A stretch of DNA of 64,000 nucleotides, taken from positions 32,938,011 through 33,002,010 of the forward strand of contig NC_056000.1 of the NCBI RefSeq assembly GCF_018446385.1, given 5' to 3'. The stretch is from Zingiber officinale (lineage: Eukaryota > Streptophyta > Magnoliopsida > Zingiberales > Zingiberaceae). The position numbers were made by a program, and so were the translations under genes. The notes under the pieces were generated by a model. That model was not told the DNA's origin. It worked only from the letters and a program-made list of their open reading frames with translations, and did not search any database. This document shows, one piece after another, positions 12,801 to 23,540 of this stretch (positions are counted from its first letter, which is position 1; each line of letters begins with the position of its first letter).

Positions 12801-14045
12801 CCGACGAGCACCGTCGTTAAACATCGAGAGCCGCGCCGACCGGCTATAAATAACCGCGCCGTCGAGCACCGACGTTAAACATCGAGAGACGAGCCGGCGT
12901 CTATAAATACCCGAGCGGAAGATCGACGAGCACCGTCGTTAAACATCGAGAGCCGACCGGCTATAAATAACCGCGCGTCGAGCACCGACGTTAAACATCG
13001 AGAGACGAGCGGGCGTCTATACCGAGCGGAAGATCGACGAGCACCGTCGTTAAACATCGAGAGCCGACCGGCTATAAATAACCGCGCCGTCGAGCACCGA
13101 CGTTAAACATCGAGAGCCGCCGGCGTCTATAAATACCCGAGCGGAAGATCGACGAGCACCGTCGTTAAACATCGAGAGCCGCGCCGACCGGCTATAAATA
13201 ACCGCGCCGTCGAGCACCGACGTTAAACATCGAGAGACGAGCCGGCGTCTATAAATACCCGAGCGGAAGATCGACGAGCACCGTCGTTAAACATCGAGAG
13301 CCGCGCTGACCGGCTATAAATAACCGCGCCGTCGAGCACCGACGTTAAACATCGAGAGACGAGCCGGCGTCTATAAATACCCGAGCGGAAGATCGACGAG
13401 CACCGTCGTTAAACATCGAGAGCCGCGCCGACCGGCTATAAATAACCGCGCCGTCGAGCACCGACGTTAAACATCGAGAGACGAGCCGGCGTCTATAAAT
13501 ACCCGAGCGGAAGATCGACGAGCACCGTCGTTAAACATCGAGAGCCGCGCCGACCGGCTATAAATAACCGCGCCGCCGAGCACGTTAAACATCGAGAGAC
13601 GGGCCGGCGTCTATAAATACCCGAGCGGAAGATCGACGAGCACCGTCGTTAAACATCGAGAGCCGCGCCGACCGGCTATAAATAACCGCGCCGTCGAGCA
13701 CCGACGTTAAACATCGAGAGACGAGCCGGCGTCTATAAATACCCGAGCGGAAGATCGACGAGCACCGTCGTTAAACATCGAGAGCCGCGCCGACCGGCTA
13801 TAAATAACCGCGCCGTCGAGCACCGACGTTAAACATCGAGAGACGAGCCGGCGTCTATAAATACCCGAGCGGAAGATCGACGAGCACCGTCGTTAAAGAT
13901 CGAGAGCCGCGCCGACCGGCTATAAATATCGAGCACCGACGTTAAACATCGAGAGACGAGCCGGCGTCTATAAATACCCGAGCGGAAGATCGACGAGCAC
14001 CGTCGTTAAAGATCGAGAGCCGCGCCGACCGGCTATAAATATCGA
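12801..14045. repeat. Dimeric 122-bp satellite inside the gypsy-type element
   Basis: About ten tandem units with successive GATCGACGAG starts at 12921, 13032, 13147, 13269, 13391, 13513, 13631, 13753, 13874 and 13988. Most are 122 bp and a few are shortened to 111-118. Each unit is a dimer of two diverged ~61-bp halves. One has GAGCACCGTCGTTAAACAT and the other GAGCACCGACGTTAAACAT. Both end in CTATAAATA, so TATA-like motifs recur about every 60 bp. It has no coding capacity. Confidence 0.95.
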
Positions 14046-14183
14046 GCGGCTAAATTTGGCATGAGGGTCGAACGGCTCACGGGATGTCAGCAGCATCGAT
14101 AAGGCGACGACCGCCCGCTCGGACACACAGTCCAGTCAGTCGGACTCACTGCCTCCTTCGACTAGACTTGAAGGGGAGGCAAG

Positions 14184-14934
14184 TGATCCGGCGGTAAGAA
14201 TGGGGGACCCCATTTAGCAGAGTCAACACCACGTGGAGGTCGAAAGGTAAAAGGCCAACCAGAAGCTTGGCCGAGCTGATTATGATGGTAATAACCGGCT
14301 GAATCTTCCGAGCGGAAGCGATACACCCCGGCGGGGAGTCGGGGTTCCGACGCTTATGATGAACAGTATAGTAGAGCCGAGCGGATGGCCCGCTCGGCCG
14401 AAAGAATGAAACACTGCGAACAGTCCCGAGCACGCGACCAGGAAGCTCCCGAGCGGATCAGGAAGCTCCGACCGGTCGGACGTGAGGAAACCGCCGACCG
14501 GTCGGACGCTCGGCATGGAGACAAGGACAGAAACATCCTTTGACAGCAGGTGATACGCAGGATCTTAAGGCATGGACTCACTGTCCCATCAATGACGTGC
14601 TCAGACTGTAGCAGTAAGGGGTCAAGCAAGCCCATCTGACAAGCCCATACTAAGGTATGGCACATAACACGTGTGCACCTCGGTATGAGTGCACATGCCT
14701 CTTCACAGCCCTATATAAGGGTCCTCACCCTTCGCCGGAGGTACGCTCTCTGGGATGTTGGAGCCTCATATCTACTGTCTGCTTGCCTGACTTGAGCGTC
14801 GGAGGGTCGTCGCCGGGGACCCCTCCCCGGTCCGACTTCTGTGCAGGTTCGTCGGAGGTCGATGCAGCTGGCCGAAGATAGGGGAGAGCGCCACGTGCCC
14901 AGCGTCCGTCGATTCAGCGGTTCGGACAGGATCA
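14184..14934 (+). repeat. 3' LTR of the gypsy-type element
   Basis: 751 bp, preceded by the purine tract at 14170-14183 and followed by the AGGAG target duplication. It is nearly identical to the 5' LTR except in its last ~90 bp, where GTCGATGCAGCTGGCCGAAG replaces the corresponding 5' LTR sequence. Confidence 0.92.
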
Positions 14935-15378
14935 AGGAGTATCAACGACTCTATTATCAATAAGACAAGCACACTCAAACAGATCAGATATATACTTTGA
15001 TTGGGATAAAAGATAACCTTTTGGAGAATAAGCAACCTTAATGCCAGAAGGTAACGTAGTATACCCAAGTCTTTCATAGCAAAATGACAAGTCAACTCAA
15101 ACTTTAGGGAAGTAATTCCATCAGATCATCAATAATAATCATATCATCAACATATAATGATAAAAGAAAATGACCTGCACTCGTACATCTAACAAATAAT
15201 GTTGAATCATGATTACTAGAATGAAAACCAAGTGAAGTAATCATTGTAGAAAACTTCTCAAACAAAGCACGAGGTGTTTGTTTGAGACCATAACGCGCTT
15301 TACGAAACCTACAAACTTCACCAGGTTGATGTGAAATACCAGGAGGAGGTGTCATATAAACTTCTTCATGAAGATCAC

Positions 15379-16273
15379 TGATCCTATCCGAAAGCAGGAA
15401 GGTGGAAAGCTAGGGATGTGGCAACTTCGCTGATCGGGTGTAGACCTCGCTCCGCTCTGTAAAACAAGTAACGTTAGTGTCGAGTCAGGGAAGGGACCCA
15501 GCGTTGGCCCTCTGACACTCAAGTCAGTCACCGAAATGTGGAGAAAAGTGGAGCAACTGTAGAACTATGCGTAAATAGTAGATAACGCGCACCTCCATCG
15601 ATGATGGACTCTGCTTTATATAGAGCCTTGGTGGGCAACGTGCTCACTTCTCGAGACATGAGAATGCTCTCCAATATGTCCTATGAAAGGACCTGTTAGG
15701 AAAGTACCTCTGACAACATATCTTAACAAGGCATGCATATCCCTGATGAGACAGTAGAAGTTTCCGCAGTACGATCCGCCTGTCGATTATGCCTCATGTC
15801 AGCGACATTATCTTCCAAAAGGATATTGAGAGATATTATAATGGTCTCGTTGCTTGGCCGAGCAGGATAGCCGCTTGGCTAAGACTTCGCTCCATCCACG
15901 ACCAGGTCCCATTGCTTGGCTGAGCGAGAATTAGCCACTCGGCCAGGGGCCCTCCGCGCTAGCGACTTTAGTGCCCCTTCCGTGTGGTGTCTATGTAGTA
16001 ACATGTCCTCCCCGTTTGGACCAGCTATCCGGTCTCCTTTGGTGTCCTACTGCTCCATGCTGAGCATCGGCTGTCTCACGTATCATCCTGAGTTGGACGG
16101 GTGATCGGCTCGAATATGCCTCCTGTCGGTCAGGCCTTGACTGCCCCCGACCGGTCGTTATAATTGTCTTCCGTTCGGCCCTCTGCCACTTGGGCATTGA
16201 CCACCTTGACTTTGACCTCTACCTTGGCAGTCGACTCTGCGCCAGGTGGGCTTCCCTTTATCGCCGCATCACA
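15379..16273 (-). repeat. 3' LTR of the Tat-like element
   Basis: 895 bp, TG...CA on the minus strand, directly after a polypurine tract at about 16274-16283. The tract is preceded by GCCTCCTTCGACTAGACTTG, a motif also found before the 3' LTR of the 11339 element. A minus-strand TATA (CTCTATATAAAG, near 15612-15623) fits an LTR promoter. Confidence 0.65.
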
Positions 16274-16839
16274 AGTCTCCCCCTCAAGTCTAGTCGAAGG
16301 AGGCTACAAATACAACTGGCTGACAAGTAACGTCTTCGGTGTCTTACGCAACCGACCCTAAATGTGCTCCCCAGTTTCTTATCGGCACAAGCATATTCGT
16401 CGTTTGGCTTCATTGCGTCAATCCGAGTTCGTAGTTGCCGCTCGGATCGTGCCTTTCCTAGTGGAAGATGCCCGGCTGTTCGACAATGTGCAAGTCCATT
16501 ATCTACGTCCGGTCGGGACGATGAGTAACGACACTTGGCGAATTTCATCCTTTCCTAGCGCCTCCTCGACTGAACGTCCTGACGTCATCCAGATTTCTTG
16601 AAGACTGTGTAAATCTTTGATCATTATGGATAATCATGTGGCCATACCTTTTAATTAAGTCTCATTAATGACTCCCGGTGACTGAGCGTCATGTGTCCTC
16701 CTTTCTACCGTTGCACGATTAACGTAACAGACAGATATCCACTGGCGACATGACAGTTCTTTTCGAATTTAACGGCTGGATCTTCTCTTAGTTTTTCGCA
16801 ACCATGGATCGGACGACCAAGGATGATCGACCGTGAGGC

Positions 16840-16849
16840 TTTATAAACC
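16840..16849 (+). promoter_or_regulatory. TATA-like box before the antisense extra ORF
   Basis: TTTATAAACC is about 150 bp upstream of the ATG at 17009 (MASSSQPS...) and is followed by a pyrimidine-rich leader. It could drive the ORF that opposes the element. This is inferred from position only. Confidence 0.35.
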
Positions 16850-17008
16850 TCACGTGTGTCGTCGTCTTCTTCATTTCTTGTGCCTTTGTCTTCGAGCTCT
16901 CCCCGCGACGTCTGGCTGCCTCTTTCTTCTCTGACGATCTTTCTTGTAAGCTCCTTCTCTATTTTCTTGTTTGAATCTGCGTATTGTTCTTCCTCATCTC
17001 TGTTTTCA

Positions 17009-18796
17009 ATGGCTAGCTCCTCGCAGCCTTCGATTTCTGTCCCTGTGCTCTAGTACACTTCCATAGAGTCCAAGTTCGATGGGGACGATATTGAAACCTT
17101 AAAATCCATCTATGAGTTTCCCTCTGACCATGAAATTGCCATTCCTTCCACGTACGATCGGTCGCACACACGTCCACTAGGTTTTCTGTGTTTCTTTAAG
17201 GACCAATTTATCGTCAGTCTGTGATTCCCTGTCGACCTTTTCTTTTCGGCAGTCTATAAATATTTTTGTATTTTCCTTAACTAAACTCCTTTCGGCTACT
17301 GTACAGGGTCGTCGTCCTATTCCACCTGTACGACATTCCTTTGACTCCTCGACTCTTCCATTATTTTTATTACCCTAAGTTGTCCGAGCCGGGGACCTTC
17401 CTCTTCCAAGCCTGAGTGGAGTTAGTTTTCTTCGATAAAATGTCGTCCTCCAATAGACATTGGAAGGACCACTACTTCTTCGTTCACTTTCCCAAGCGGC
17501 CAGATTTCCCAACTAGTTGACAATTAGAAGTGATGAATCCACCCCCGCTCAAGAAGTACAAAGGCCGATTGGACTATCTCCAGGCAGCCTCAAGCTTGGC
17601 CAATCAGAAGTGCCACATCCATAAGTTGCTGCTGGAGGGAGTCCTCTACGTGTTTGGCCTCAGTCCGGTCCGCACAAAACTTCCGTCTAACCTAGGTATG
17701 CTCCTTCTTTCCCCGATATTTGAATCTAACTGATTTTTCCTTCTTTTGTGCAGCTAGAATCATGCAACGAGCACATCTAGCCGGCTAGTGCAAACTCGCA
17801 GACGCAAAGATCAATGCTATGCCCATGGCCAAGTTGGAGAGTCGCAGCCTGCAGCCGATCGCCTCTCACAAGGATCCGATCCGCGAAGAAGAGGGAACAT
17901 GAGTGCTGGGGAGTGGAGTTGGGGGAATTCAGATGGTAGTAAGTGATGCGGCTGCCGCAACAGCGAACCTTTCGCCAGAACGGCCGTTAATGGTTCTAAT
18001 TGCGGTGGCTTCGGAGTCAACTACTTTTGGCAAACCACTACGACAATGCAAGAGATGCCGTGCGGAAACATCCTCCCGCTCTGCCACTTCTGCCTTGTAG
18101 ACCCCAACACTAGACGTCTCTCGACCCTTCTCCGAGCGGGGCGAGACCTCCCTTCCTCCTCTCAAGTAGGGAGCCATAGAGCTTCCGGCTTCCTTGTCCT
18201 TCGATCGGACACTCTCATTGTCCGTGTTGCCTCAAGGGACAATTTGTGCGTCGCCGGTCGCTTTCATGCCATCATTTTTGTCGGCGGCCCAAGTGCCATC
18301 CATCCGACCGGTTCCAATGTCCCGGTCTTTAGGCAGGACGACTTCAGATCCCTCTGGTCCGAACAACCAGAGGCAAATAACTGCGATTATTCATTTGTCG
18401 ATCGATAAGTATCACAGTGCAGGTGACCCAATATCCCTCACCCCCGAGTACTAGATAAGGATTCAAAGATTGCTCGCACATATATGGGCCGATACTCAGG
18501 CTCATGCGGCAGTCATCTCTCCGGTGGAGCTCGTCAACAGTCACACCCAAATATTCATAGGGGTATGTACGCTGTTTTTATACTTACTTTTTATCCGTTC
18601 GACACTTACCATTTGCTTGTTGTTGCAATTCTGGGTAGAGAGTCTAGCAATGTGCCACAAGCTCGCTTATTTGGAGCACAAAGTCCAGCAACTGCGTACT
18701 TCGAGTGGCCAATTGTCTGCTTCAATGCCGCGTTTGGAGCAGATGAGGGCTGAAGTGGCCCAATTAAAGGCCGATCTATCCAAGTTGCGGAAGTAG
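17009..18796 (+). pseudogene. Antisense extra ORF of Tat-like gypsy (putative gypsy-type transposon domain)
   Basis: Fragments in plus orientation resemble the PF04195-type putative gypsy-type transposon domain: SKFDGDDIETLKSIYEFPSD at about 17068-17130, RLFHYFYYPKLSEPGTFLF near 17350-17410, and HWKDHYFFVHFPKRPDFPTS at 17460-17520. PPPLKKYKGRLDYL follows near 17540. A later stretch, 18640-18796, encodes a heptad-rich coiled coil (LEHKVQQLR, LEQMRAEVAQLKADLSKLRK). A TAG follows 14 residues after the ATG, with further stops and frame changes, so it is dead. The function of this ORF family is unknown. Confidence 0.6.
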
Positions 18797-18956
18797 AGAA
18801 GGGGAAGAATACCGAGCAGGCAATGCAGCTGTCGAGGTTCAATAAGTAGTCTGCCTCCTTTGAAGCAAAGGTCCACTCGGTCAACAACAAGAAGCTCCGA
18901 GCTATAGAGGAACTTGAAAACAAGAACAAACAGTTCACCTATTTTCTGATTTTTTT

Positions 18957-19640
18957 TTCTTATGTAATATCAGCTATGAAATTCTTTCCGAGAATCATTC
19001 GTGTGATTTGGTTATAAGACTGCTTATACTATCAAATGCATTTCAGATTGCGCACAATAAGCTTTCGAATAGTTCGGTGCTTTCTTATCGTGACTCCTTG
19101 CTTTCCCTTTTGATTCAGCCTTTCTTTGCTTTAAGCTTCGCGAGCAGCATCGTCAGCGACTTACAATACAAGGAGCCACATTATCGTATTGACATTGGTC
19201 TCATTTACCAATAGTTTTAGAATGCAGATAAAATTTTTGTCCTCCACCCTCAACTTCAGTTGCTACCGTCTGATCCACATATCTAGTTAGCGTTGCTGCA
19301 TTTGGTGTTAAGTTATTTCATATCAAGGTTGTTCAAATTGTCAGATTTAGCAAATATATTACTTGGTGTATGATTGCACTGATGAATGAATTTTGGCATT
19401 GTCTAGGTCCCTCCCGGTCGGCCTAGGTTCGATGCTTACTGATCTGACACTGTGTGGCTCGATAAGAGTTAATCAAGTCTGAGCTTAACAAGGCTGAATC
19501 GAGGTCTTGTGACTTCGGGCTGTGCATGACTTTAGTGTTTGATCCTTGAATGAACCAAATCGAGGTTTGATCTAAAGCTAGCTTTCTTATGTTATAAATT
19601 AAAAATATTTTAAAAAATTTTCCTCGTATTAAATTCATTG
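18957..19640 (+). pseudogene. Duplicated 3' end of the HESO1-like gene
   Basis: 18957-19020 matches the intron before exon 5421 of the first locus (AATCMTTCGTGTGRTTTGGTTATAAGACTGC at 5360-5390). It then jumps directly to the last exon: SNAFQIAHNKLS, SVLSYRDSLLSLL, corresponding to 6145-6330. The intervening exons are deleted. It ends with shifted frames near 19290, and its 3' flank aligns with 6430-6860. It is a fragment only and marks the left end of the second HESO1-SDR unit. Confidence 0.85.
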
Positions 19641-19802
19641 TAAAGTCACACTTTCCTGGAAGTACTTAATTAGTTATTAAATGATATTTACGTACGCATC
19701 AGTTTCATTTGAAAAATAAAGTTTGATTTTTTTTGGTTTGTCTTTGGACTAAATAATCATGTTATGATTGTGATGTGGGGATAGATCATGGGTTGACTCT
19801 TC

Positions 19803-20011
19803 AAGGTCTTGTTGAGGTGGTGCGATGATTAAGACATGAGGTGTTATTACATAAAATTTTAAGATCAAAATTTAGCATGTCCGAGCATATCTCCACCTCA
19901 TGTCTTGCCACATGTACTAATGACTATTAATCACTCATGATTTATCTTCTCCGTATTGATCTAGAAATAGATTAACAAGGACCCTGAGGGAGAACAAATC
20001 ACCTTTTATGA
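19803..20011 (+). mobile_element. tRNA-derived SINE (shared by both duplication copies)
   Basis: About 209 bp between imperfect direct repeats CATGGRTTGACTCTT (19788-19802 and 20012-20026). The 5' part has an A-box-like GGTGGTGCGATGATTAAGAC and a weak B box. It ends AAATCACCTTTTATGA. The same family occurs at 33217-33425, 33849-34086 (reverse) and 58083-58289. Confidence 0.75.
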
Positions 20012-20026
20012 CATGGATTGACTCTT

Positions 20027-21205
20027 TGAAACATCAAAGTAGAGTACTCTTGGCAAGTCGGATGCCAGTCAGGTTGGTCGTTATCGAGTCACGTCTCATC
20101 GAGCAAGTTCCTAGTGGGTTGAGAAATGCAAGGGATTCGGGACATCCGTTGAGCATACATCTAGCTCCGATGAAGGTTTTCAACGATCACGAATGCTCTA
20201 GGAAAGTTGAGAAGATCAAAAAGAGTTAATTGGGAGGTGAACTTCTGACGAAACTCCTTTAACACGAGAAAAAGAAAGTATACTTGCAGAAGAAAAATAT
20301 TTTATGTGCGTACATATGCTCGTGTGTATAGATGCCTTTTTATACGCCCTTCGAAGAGTGGGAAAGTTTATTTCCTGGTATAATAGTTAGAAATTAATTT
20401 TCGGCTTTAAATTTATCTTATTATATATCTATGGTCTGTATTTTTATATCTATCTCTCTATATCGATTAGGGGGCCGGTACTAATTAAAAGGGTAGGAAA
20501 GTTTTCACCCGACACTCCGTACATTTCTGGCTCATCAGCTCACGTTTATGGATTGTGAATTGTGTTCACACCCCATTTTACACATCTTGCATGCTGAGAA
20601 CCTGTTTGTACCACATCACCCACTCTTCTGCCCATCTAATCGAGTCTTCCGTCGAACTTAGATCAAGCCGGACTATGGTCGCGTGATGTAATCTTTCGGT
20701 ATGTTTACCTGAGCCAAGCTCAGATGGCTTGATTCGGGCTTGACCGGGAGTTGGTCTGACTTGAGTCGGACTAGTTTGATCCAAGCTCAAATTTTAGTCG
20801 GGCCGATCCAATTCCACGCTGAGCTAGTCATGAACCTGCCACGTGCCTCTACCTTCACCGCCACATCAAATCACTTAAACAAGACGATAAAGTTGAAGTA
20901 ATCAATTCCGTGTCAATAAAAAAAATGTAATCCATTTTGAAAAGTTTTAAAGTAAATAACTCAATCCGTTGAATTCCAACAACGTGTTCAAATTGGATAC
21001 CTACAGAGACAGTTGAATCGGACCATCCATAATTAACTACCCTCAATAAATTATTATGGTAAAAAATCGATCTGGTCCCCAAAAATAATGGCGTTGATTT
21101 TCTCCGCCGTTTACCAGGTGATCGTAACAGCATAAGAAATGGCATGCCTTGTCTTCTCCTCTCTCCTCAATCTCAACGGGGAGTTTACTTTCCGAAAACA
21201 GAAGC
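20027..21205. other. SDR2 upstream region
   Basis: No gene seen. The stretch is repeated upstream of SDR3 (33441-35031), apart from a ~415-bp extra block there (33847-34262). The last 350 bp before SDR2 and SDR3 are almost identical, so the promoter was duplicated with the gene. Small open frames here (for example 20578-20790 minus) appear in both copies but resemble nothing known. Confidence 0.5.
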
Positions 21206-22384
<1,179 letters not shown>

Positions 22385-23540
22385 GTAAAGGTAATTGCAA
22401 TCCATATCGATGGTATACCAAAGGATATAAATAAAACCATTGAAAATAAAGTTGACTCTTTTAATAAACCAACTATATGAGCCCAGTATTAATGGTGAAG
22501 AAGCGGGGATGTTTAAACTATTATCAAATAATATCCTTCTAAATCATTATTATCATTAATAAAGAAATGCAATTTGCCTTAACTCTTGTCAAATAATTAT
22601 ATGCTAAATATGATAGGATTGTGATGCCATTATCGAATTTATTGCTCTTGTCAAACTTTATCTTGGTATTCAAATTTGATTCTTGTGATCTTGGTATTTG
22701 TCTTTGTCTTGGAAATTTGGTTCATGTGTTGTGTTAGACAAACACATGAAAACGGTTTTTTTAATATATTTTACTATTATCTCTCTATTTGCTATATTAT
22801 TTAACCTTTTTATTATTTTTTTAAATAGTAGGACAAACTAGGGATAATAATAGATCGGATTCAGGTCGGATTTTATATTCTCCGTTTCCATACCCATCGA
22901 GTATAGGATCTCCAATGGGTATACTCATATCCATTAAAGGATCGGATATCTTGTATAGTTACAAAGTTTTTTCTTTCTATCCAACTATTATCATTCAACA
23001 AAAATATATTAAAATTAACATCTTATTAAAATATATATATATATATATATATAATTAAAAAAATAGATTAAATATCTATATAGTTTCCTCCTAATATCAA
23101 CAAAAATAGTAAATTGATTTTGGAAAAAGAAAATTTTATTTAATATATGTATATATATTATTTAATCAGATATTCGGGTCGGGTATCGGATATTAATAGT
23201 CCTTCCATATTTTCTTCTATTTGGGTCAGATATCAAATTCTCCATCGGATTGGGTGAAATTGTCATTACTTGGCTTGTGCTTGTGTCATCTTCTTTTGTA
23301 ATAACAACACATGAACCTACGTGTCATCAATTGGAATTGGGGAGGATTAAAAGATTCATTACAAAAGAAGATGCGCTCAAGACAAGCACAAGCCAAATAG
23401 GTTTGTCCTTCTATTTAAAAAATAATAAAAAGGTTAAATAATATAGCACATAGAAAGATAATAGTAAATTTTATAAAAAAAATCAAAAGTAGAAATAAAT
23501 ATAAAAATATAGAAAATTTATGAATACATTAAAAAAGGTT
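22385..23540. repeat. SDR2 3' flank and a fold-back (long inverted repeat)
   Basis: The arm at about 22768-22838 (TTTACTATTATCTCTCTATT, AACCTTTTTATTATTTTTTTAAATAG, GGACAAAC) is the inverse of 23400-23475 (GTTTGTCCTTCTATTTAAAAA, AATAATAAAAAGGTT, GAAAGATAATAGTAAA). Outer parts with ACACATGAA and CAAGACAAGCACA also pair loosely. The loop, 22840-23395, contains repeated GGATCGGATATC-like and GGGTATCGGATATT motifs. In copy B a MULE sits between the two arms. This looks like an old MITE-like element. Confidence 0.6.

Larger units (their letters stand above)
11339..14934 (+). mobile_element. Complete non-autonomous gypsy-type LTR element
   Basis: Two near-identical LTRs (11339-12076 and 14184-14934) begin TGATCCGGCGG and end GGACAGGATCA. 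They are bounded by a 5-bp target duplication AGGAG at 11334-11338 and 14935-14939. A primer-binding region TTTGGCGCCGTCTGTGGGAA follows the 5' LTR, and a purine tract GAAGGGGAGGCAAG precedes the 3' LTR. The 2.1-kb interior has no protease, RT or integrase. It holds a short gag-like remnant, a few GC-rich repeats and a long satellite. It must have moved using proteins of a related element, probably a Tat-lineage gypsy, as suggested by the LTR at 15379-16273. Confidence 0.92.
10610..15378 (-). mobile_element. Ty1/copia pol remnant (RT-RNase H), split by a gypsy-type element
   Basis: On the minus strand, 15378-14940 encodes copia reverse transcriptase: DLHEEVYMTPPPG, KARYGLKQTPRALFEKF, and the catalytic LYVDD box near 15150. 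The frame resumes at 11338 with [33 protein letters not shown] sequence. It continues through RNase H motifs (SNKDWAGDPTDRKST, SWKSKKQ, YCDNQSALQI) to about 10610. Several frameshifts and stops make it non-functional. The interruption 11339-14934 is a complete LTR element with its own target duplication. The 5' side is cut at 15379 by another LTR, so gag, protease and integrase are absent. Confidence 0.85.
15379..18955 (-). mobile_element. 3' part of a Tat-like gypsy element
   Basis: On the minus strand a purine tract (GAGGGGGAGACT) leads into an LTR that starts TGTGATGCGGCG at 16273 and ends GGATAGGATCA at 15379. Its ends resemble those of the element at 11339. Internal sequence from 16274 to about 18955 carries an ORF running opposite to the element, an arrangement known for the extra ORF of some plant Tat-lineage gypsy elements. 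The element is cut at about 18955, where a HESO1-derived duplication begins. No RT or integrase is present. Confidence 0.65.

Noticed and set aside
12801..14045. Regular repeats resembling a CRISPR array
   Set aside because: Units are contiguous dimers without unique spacers, inside a plant LTR element; the 51-bp array at 37560-38400 was rejected for the same reason.
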